From an uncultured Clostridium sp. (lineage in GTDB: Bacteria; Bacillota; Clostridia; Lachnospirales; Lachnospiraceae), in NCBI GenBank assembly GCA_946498245.1, contig CAMMNN010000036.1, forward strand, positions 1-35,845: 35,845 nucleotides of DNA, read 5' to 3'. Positions 32,778-35,845 of the stretch are shown one piece after another. The notes below the pieces were generated by a model. The model ran no database searches and was not told where the DNA came from. It worked only from the letters and a program-made list of their open reading frames with translations. Position 1 is the stretch's first letter, and each line of letters begins with the position of its first letter. The position numbers and the translations under genes are program-made.

Positions 32778-33596
32778 TTACTCTATAAGGGTTTCAGAAA
32801 ACCTTGCAAAACCGTTTGGATAGCGAACATAAAGGAGCCCAGGCTGCTCCGGATCCGCGTAAATTTCCTGTCCCTCTTCCAACCGGCTCCCTTCCCAGTC
32901 GTTTTCCGGTTTGTTTTTATTGTCAACCTTTTCCACGGTTCCCGCTAAAACAAAGCTTTCTGGGAGGGGTTCTTTAAATCCTGTGGCCCAATAATAGAAA
33001 ATACGGCCTTCATACATCAACTGAGGCTGATCGATTTCATCGGAAGGATAGCCGGTAGGAGTAAGGGCCTCTTTGTTTAATTCATTTTCTGGCTCTTCCC
33101 TGGACGCTTCCGCTGGCGTTTCCATCGTTACAGCAGGCAGATCTCCCCGAATCTGCTGCACTATATCCGCCGGCACATAGCTAAGGAAAAGCTGCATTTC
33201 TTCCGGAAGGTCATTGTACATTTTCAGCCAATCCAGGGTTTCTGCTGAAAGCTCGGATTCCGTCAGCCAATCCTCATGAAACCGCACTACCAGGCTGGCT
33301 TCTGTCACTTTTTCCCTTCCATTATAATAAATTCTGATGCCCCTGGTATCGTCAAATTGCCAGATGTCCTCTTCTTTGCCGGTTTGAATCTCAGGTTCTC
33401 CCCACACGGTAATTAATTGAATCCTCCTGTAGCCCTTCAGCTTCTCGTCTGCATATGCATCATCCCTCTGGCTGATGGAAGCCAGAGAAGGAAGGTTGTC
33501 CGTATCCTTCTGGAGCTTATAAGCAAAAAGCCACAATCCGGCAAGGATTAAGACTATCAGAACTCCAATTCCCAATCTTTTTATCATTTTCTCCAT
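32778..33596 (-). CDS. Membrane-anchored protein of unknown function
   Basis: A 272-residue protein with one N-terminal signal anchor (MIKRLGIGVLIVLILAGLWLFAY), so most of it lies outside the membrane. LKGYRRIQLITVWGEPE followed by WQFDDTRGIRIYYNG resembles the YxxxL...GxPE fold of BamE-like/SmpA domains found in Firmicutes lipoproteins. A Glu/Pro-rich linker is near residues 155-180. The C terminus LAGTVEKVDNKNKPENDWEGSRLEEGQEIYAD resembles an OB-like DUF3221 domain. It starts 1 nt after the stop of the next gene and is clearly co-transcribed with it. Function unknown. Confidence 0.75.
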   Translation of the reverse strand: MEKMIKRLGIGVLIVLILAGLWLFAYKLQKDTDNLPSLASISQRDDAYADEKLKGYRRIQLITVWGEPEIQTGKEEDIWQFDDTRGIRIYYNGREKVTEASLVVRFHEDWLTESELSAETLDWLKMYNDLPEEMQLFLSYVPADIVQQIRGDLPAVTMETPAEASREEPENELNKEALTPTGYPSDEIDQPQLMYEGRIFYYWATGFKEPLPESFVLAGTVEKVDNKNKPENDWEGSRLEEGQEIYADPEQPGLLYVRYPNGFARFSETLIE

Positions 33597-33597
33597 T

Positions 33598-34314
33598 TTA
33601 TTGTTCCAACCTCACTTTCATCAGGCCGGGAATCTGAACCGGATAGGTTTCCGCTACCCAGCCGTCGTAAGTCACCTGGACTCTGTTTCCTTCCGCCGCC
33701 TTTCCCTGCAATTCTTCCGGCAGCAAAATATGGGCCCTGTCGCTGGTTCTATTGGCATACTCCTCATCAATTGCCACCTCTGCCATACCGTTTTCGTAAA
33801 TTTTTTCAATGGTTCCTGTAAACGTCTCCCCTTCAAAAACCAGCCTGGGATATTCCCCGTCGTTATACAGGGTGAAAACATCCATGCCTGATGAGATCCT
33901 CCGATAATTCCTTCCGTCCTCCCATTGTCCCAGATCAACGCTATAGCCTAAATTTTCTCCGTATCCGCAGACACTGGCCACAACACGCCCCCCAGAAAGG
34001 AAAATTAACTGGGTCATGCCTTCGTTAATGGTTTCCTGAATGTCAGAACATTCTGTGTGGAGCACCGCTTCCATCTCTTCTTTTGAGGTATAGGGATCAA
34101 AGGAATATACGGCCTCCCAGGAAAAGGGCGTATACTCTGAAAGTGAGATCTTCGTTCCGGATTCCATTGTTTTCAGGCTCTCCATATTCTTTGCCAGTGC
34201 CCGGGTATTTTTCCTTACAGGATCCCAGGGCTTTACGACTATGAAACCTGCTAAAATCACAATTGCCGCCGCTGCAAGAAGAACGGCTGCCGCTCTGCCT
34301 TTCTTTTTTGCCAC
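33598..34314 (-). CDS. Membrane-anchored DUF3221-like protein
   Basis: A protein of about 238 residues with a basic start, one hydrophobic segment (AAAVLLAAAAIVILAGFIVV) and an extracytoplasmic remainder. Residues about 45-150 (SLSEYTPFSWEAVYSFDPYTSKEEMEAVL, then LIFLSGGRVVASVCGYG) resemble a family of Firmicutes envelope proteins. Residues about 160-238 (FTGTIEKIYENGMAEVAID, then NRVQVTYDGWVAETYPVQIPG) look like a DUF3221 OB fold. ATG at 34320 abuts AGGAGG (2 nt), while GTG at 34314 is 8 nt away and is preferred. The open frame to 34545 is mostly non-coding. Function unknown. Confidence 0.75.
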   Translation of the reverse strand: MAKKKGRAAAVLLAAAAIVILAGFIVVKPWDPVRKNTRALAKNMESLKTMESGTKISLSEYTPFSWEAVYSFDPYTSKEEMEAVLHTECSDIQETINEGMTQLIFLSGGRVVASVCGYGENLGYSVDLGQWEDGRNYRRISSGMDVFTLYNDGEYPRLVFEGETFTGTIEKIYENGMAEVAIDEEYANRTSDRAHILLPEELQGKAAEGNRVQVTYDGWVAETYPVQIPGLMKVRLEQ

Positions 34315-34551
34315 AGGCATCTCCTCCTTTACTGCCTTTTCCGTCTGCCTTCCATTGTTTCTATGATAACAAAATCTCTCTCCTTTTTGATGCGGCAGGT
34401 TACCGAGCCAAAGCAACCGATCTGAGGCGTATTTTTCTTGTACAATCCACGCAAACCAAAAAGAAAAGAGATTTTTATAACTTATTTTGTATGATGATGC
34501 GCCCCGCCTGACTTTTATGGGCTGGCGGGGACTTATCAGGCCCATAAAGAT
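34315..34551. other. Intergenic stretch with interleaved inverted repeats
   Basis: Between the 47-residue gene and the next one. Its promoter-distal part (34502-34548) holds two interleaved inverted repeats that fit an H-type pseudoknot (see findings). The AT-rich part 34321-34500 contains a possible eight-codon ORF (start near 34353) with a weak site, and I see no convincing promoter or terminator there. Confidence 0.5.
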
Positions 34552-34695
34552 TTACTGCTGTTTTATGTTTTTATAAGCCTCCATAACGCCATTTTTTACT
34601 GCCGTTTTAATAATCAAATACAGGAGTCCAAAAAATACGGCAACACCGCCCAGCCACAAAACAAGAGAAATCATCCACCAAAAGATACCGCCCAT
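34552..34695 (-). CDS. 47-residue small membrane protein
   Basis: MGGIFWWMISLVLWLGGVAVFFGLLYLIIKTAVKNGVMEAYKNIKQQ split as a hydrophobic first 28 residues and a basic/amphipathic tail; one long or two short TM segments are possible. The KTAVKNGVMEAY tail resembles the small DUF6019-type proteins of Lachnospiraceae, but I cannot confirm that. The ATG at 34695 follows GAGGAGATGTGAGT; the longer frame to 34746 crosses a leader hairpin and lacks a site. It is bracketed by RNA structures on both sides. Alternatives are a type I toxin or an accessory subunit of a membrane complex. Confidence 0.65.
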   Translation of the reverse strand: MGGIFWWMISLVLWLGGVAVFFGLLYLIIKTAVKNGVMEAYKNIKQQ

Positions 34696-34716
34696 ACTCA
34701 CATCTCCTCTCTTCCA

Positions 34717-34766
34717 GTATACTGGCACAGCCGTTTGAAACCCCATTCGTAAACGTGCCGGTACAC
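34717..34766 (-). promoter_or_regulatory. Leader hairpin before the 47-residue gene
   Basis: On the minus strand GTGTACCGGCAC (34755-34766) pairs with GTGCCAGTATAC (34717-34728) at 11 of 12 positions, one a G-U pair, with an additional GTTT/AAAC pairing inside (34751-34754 with 34733-34736). It ends 8 nt before the ribosome-binding site. Confidence 0.7.
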
Positions 34767-34784
34767 TCCCTTGAATCTATTCAT

Positions 34785-34813
34785 ATTATACTAAAATCCG
34801 TTTTTTCAGTCTT
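34785..34813 (-). promoter_or_regulatory. Promoter of the 47-residue gene
   Basis: A perfect TATAAT (34785-34790) on the minus strand with a weak AAGACT at the -35 position (34808-34813, 17-bp spacer). The leader would be about 80 nt and hold the hairpin at 34717-34766. Confidence 0.5.
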
Positions 34814-34840
34814 TACTTTTTCCTTAAAATTTCCGCACAC

Positions 34841-35632
34841 TTATGGTACGTTGCGGAGCTGTTCCGCCAGCCTTTTCTCCTCCTCCGAAGGTTTCCGGAC
34901 ATACGCTATCATCCTTTCGTCACAGGCGCCGAAATCCCGGTAATTTTTTCTGGCTTCTGATAATGAAATTCCTCTGTTGGAATCGCTGGGCTCCTGTTGG
35001 GAGGTGATGAAAGGGTCATTCTCCCAAAAGCAAACGGGACAGATATATCCGCAGTCGTCTTTTGCAGGCACCGGATAGGTATCATACCCACAGCATGGAC
35101 ACGGATACTTTAGCTCCATTCTCATTAGAACGATCTCCTGCCAACCTGTGTAGCGTGAACGGAATCCTTTTGGATTGCGGCCATATTCACGGAACCCGGC
35201 TCTTTCATACATGGAAACCGCCCGGTGATTTTCGCTGACAACGCTCAATTCCAACTGCACATAGCCAGCGGCCTTTGCACATTCTATGGAAGCAGCAAGC
35301 AGCGCACTGCCAATTCCCATTCCCCAAGAGCTTTTTTCAATGCTTATGCCAAATTCGCCCCGATGTTTGATCTTATCCTTTTTTCCCACAGCCTCAATAC
35401 CGGCTGTTCCCACAATACGACCGTCTACGACAGCGCATAGTTCGATTTCATTTTCGCTTTCCTCTTTTTCCATTAGAAACTGCCGTTCCTGCTCCACATC
35501 AAAACGGTTTTCGTCCGGATACGACAGCAAAAAATCGGTCTGACTGTGGGTTAAATTAACAACTCCGATTATCTCAAAAAAGCCCGTAAATCCGGGCAAA
35601 TCACGGGATAGGGGAACCGAATTTACTACCAA
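34841..35632 (-). CDS. GNAT acetyltransferase-CPCC fusion, native 5' end lost
   Basis: The ORF holds a GNAT domain (about residues 18-175) and a C-terminal Cys-rich CPCC domain. GNAT parts are LTHSQTDFLLSYPDEN, IELCAVVDGRIVGTAGIEAVG, FGISIEKSSWGMGIGSALL (acetyl-CoA loop) and YERAGFREYGRNPKGF. The CPCC part has YPCPCCGYDTY, GYICPVCFWENDP, four to five cysteines likely to bind zinc, and SEARKNYRDFGACDERMIAYVR. The only in-frame start upstream of residue 54 is TTG at 35632, with no ribosome-binding site, and a terminator lies in the first codons. The first 20 residues (MVVNSVPLSRDL...) do not look like GNAT. I think it is a pseudogene cut by an element from the right. Confidence 0.75.
   Translation of the reverse strand: MVVNSVPLSRDLPGFTGFFEIIGVVNLTHSQTDFLLSYPDENRFDVEQERQFLMEKEESENEIELCAVVDGRIVGTAGIEAVGKKDKIKHRGEFGISIEKSSWGMGIGSALLAASIECAKAAGYVQLELSVVSENHRAVSMYERAGFREYGRNPKGFRSRYTGWQEIVLMRMELKYPCPCCGYDTYPVPAKDDCGYICPVCFWENDPFITSQQEPSDSNRGISLSEARKNYRDFGACDERMIAYVRKPSEEEKRLAEQLRNVP
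35576..35597 (-). terminator. Terminator inside the 5' part of the GNAT frame
   Basis: GCCCG, a 6-nt loop, CGGGC and then TTTTTT on the minus strand form a compact Rho-independent terminator pointing into the GNAT gene. This would end transcription coming from the right. Confidence 0.75.
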
Positions 35633-35669
35633 ATTACTACTTTTGGATTGAGCCGGACACGCTTACTAC
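35623..35669. repeat. Three GTAGTAA heptamers near an element end
   Basis: GTAGTAA occurs on the minus strand at 35623-35629, 35634-35640 and 35663-35669, all in the same orientation, at steps of 11 and 29 bp. Direct heptamers near an insertion junction resemble arm-type integrase sites; this is inference. Confidence 0.45.
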
Positions 35670-35731
35670 CCCCACCGTGAAGCGCCCACCAGACAAGCAC
35701 ATCAGAGCAAAATAAAATATGACACCGCACA

Positions 35732-35778
35732 AGCGGCGTTCTTTTTCCCTGCGGGGAGAACAGGACGCCGCTTTTTTT
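35732..35778 (+). terminator. Terminator/attenuator before the right-edge gene
   Basis: AGCGGCGT (35732-35739) pairs with ACGCCGCT (35765-35772) and is followed by TTTTTTT; inside it GTTCT/AGAAC and CCC/GGG add a second helix. It lies 31 nt before the next start codon, so it could be an attenuator. Confidence 0.75.
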
Positions 35779-35809
35779 GCGCCCAAATTGAGAAAGGAGG
35801 CGGACACCT

Positions 35810-35845
35810 ATGTACTTCACTTCCGGCACCGACCGGGCCTTTGAA
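35810..35845 (+). CDS. Start of an unidentified gene, truncated by window edge
   Basis: Only 12 codons are visible (MYFTSGTDRAFE), running off the right edge, with a strong AGAAAGGAGG ribosome-binding site 9 nt upstream of the ATG. The start and the preceding terminator remind me of genes at one end of clostridial conjugative elements, but 12 residues cannot establish a family. It lies on the strand opposite to the GNAT gene. Confidence 0.5.
   Translation, partial: MYFTSGTDRAFE

Noticed and set aside
35626..35829. 67-residue minus-strand open frame at the right edge
   Set aside because: It runs through terminators and the leader of the plus-strand gene, and no ribosome-binding site or recognisable domain is present.
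1..35845. CRISPR arrays, tRNA, rRNA or complete insertion sequences
   Set aside because: I saw no regularly spaced direct repeats with unique spacers, no tRNA cloverleaf or rRNA sequence, and no transposase frame.

Overview
The window looks like a chromosomal stretch of an endospore-forming, anaerobic Firmicute, most likely a Lachnospiraceae-type Clostridium. This is inferred from the strong AGGAGG ribosome-binding sites, an alpha/beta-type small acid-soluble spore protein, the cobalt-early (anaerobic) corrin pathway, a four-domain ribosomal protein S1 next to ispH and cmk, and DUF975, PadR/DUF1700/DUF4097 and CPCC-type genes. Nearly every gene is on the minus strand, so transcription runs mostly right to left.

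Layout by position. 1-5907: the 3'-truncated ilvE, an acetamidase/formamidase, a MATE transporter, a YbaK deacylase, a ferritin, a DJ-1/PfpI protein and a DUF975 membrane protein. 6001-6050: two overlapping divergent promoters, one of which serves the plus-strand CYTH phosphatase gene (6089-6541). 6546-23060: one long cobalamin operon that reads cbiK-cbiD-cbiL-cbiF-(PNPOx-like)-cbiH-cbiJ-cbiET-cbiA-cobT-cobU-cobS-(CobU-like)-cbiB-cobD-cbiP-cbiC-(BadF/NagK-like kinase). It is preceded by a sigma-A promoter and a cobalamin riboswitch (23245-23420). cbiG lies just upstream of that promoter, behind an SASP gene and outside riboswitch control. Together the genes take sirohydrochlorin to adenosylcobinamide and then to cobalamin phosphate. 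The window holds no uroporphyrinogen genes, cobalt transporter, corrinoid adenosyltransferase, threonine kinase or CobC phosphatase.

24932-27684 is an envelope-sensing module: an autoregulated PadR repressor with palindromic operators, a DUF1700 (HAAS) membrane protein, a DUF4097 adhesin-like protein, PspC and a lipoprotein. 27817-31296 holds an L,D-transpeptidase and the cmk-ispH-rpsA housekeeping cluster with a clear terminator. 31339-34695 is mostly unassigned: a polytopic membrane protein with a tandem-repeat, hairpin-rich leader; a helical cytosolic protein on the plus strand; two membrane-anchored proteins; and a 47-residue membrane protein whose mRNA has a large leader hairpin and a candidate H-type pseudoknot just after the stop codon.

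At the right edge a GNAT-CPCC fusion gene has lost its native 5' end. It abuts foreign-looking DNA with a terminator, three GTAGTAA heptamers, a second terminator and the start of a plus-strand gene, which suggests the end of an integrated element.

The strongest candidates for something undescribed are the structured RNA around the 47-residue protein (34502-34766), the 75-nt repeat leader (32030-32212), the degenerate CobU paralogue (12006-12401), and the 21-nt repeat insertion in CbiP.
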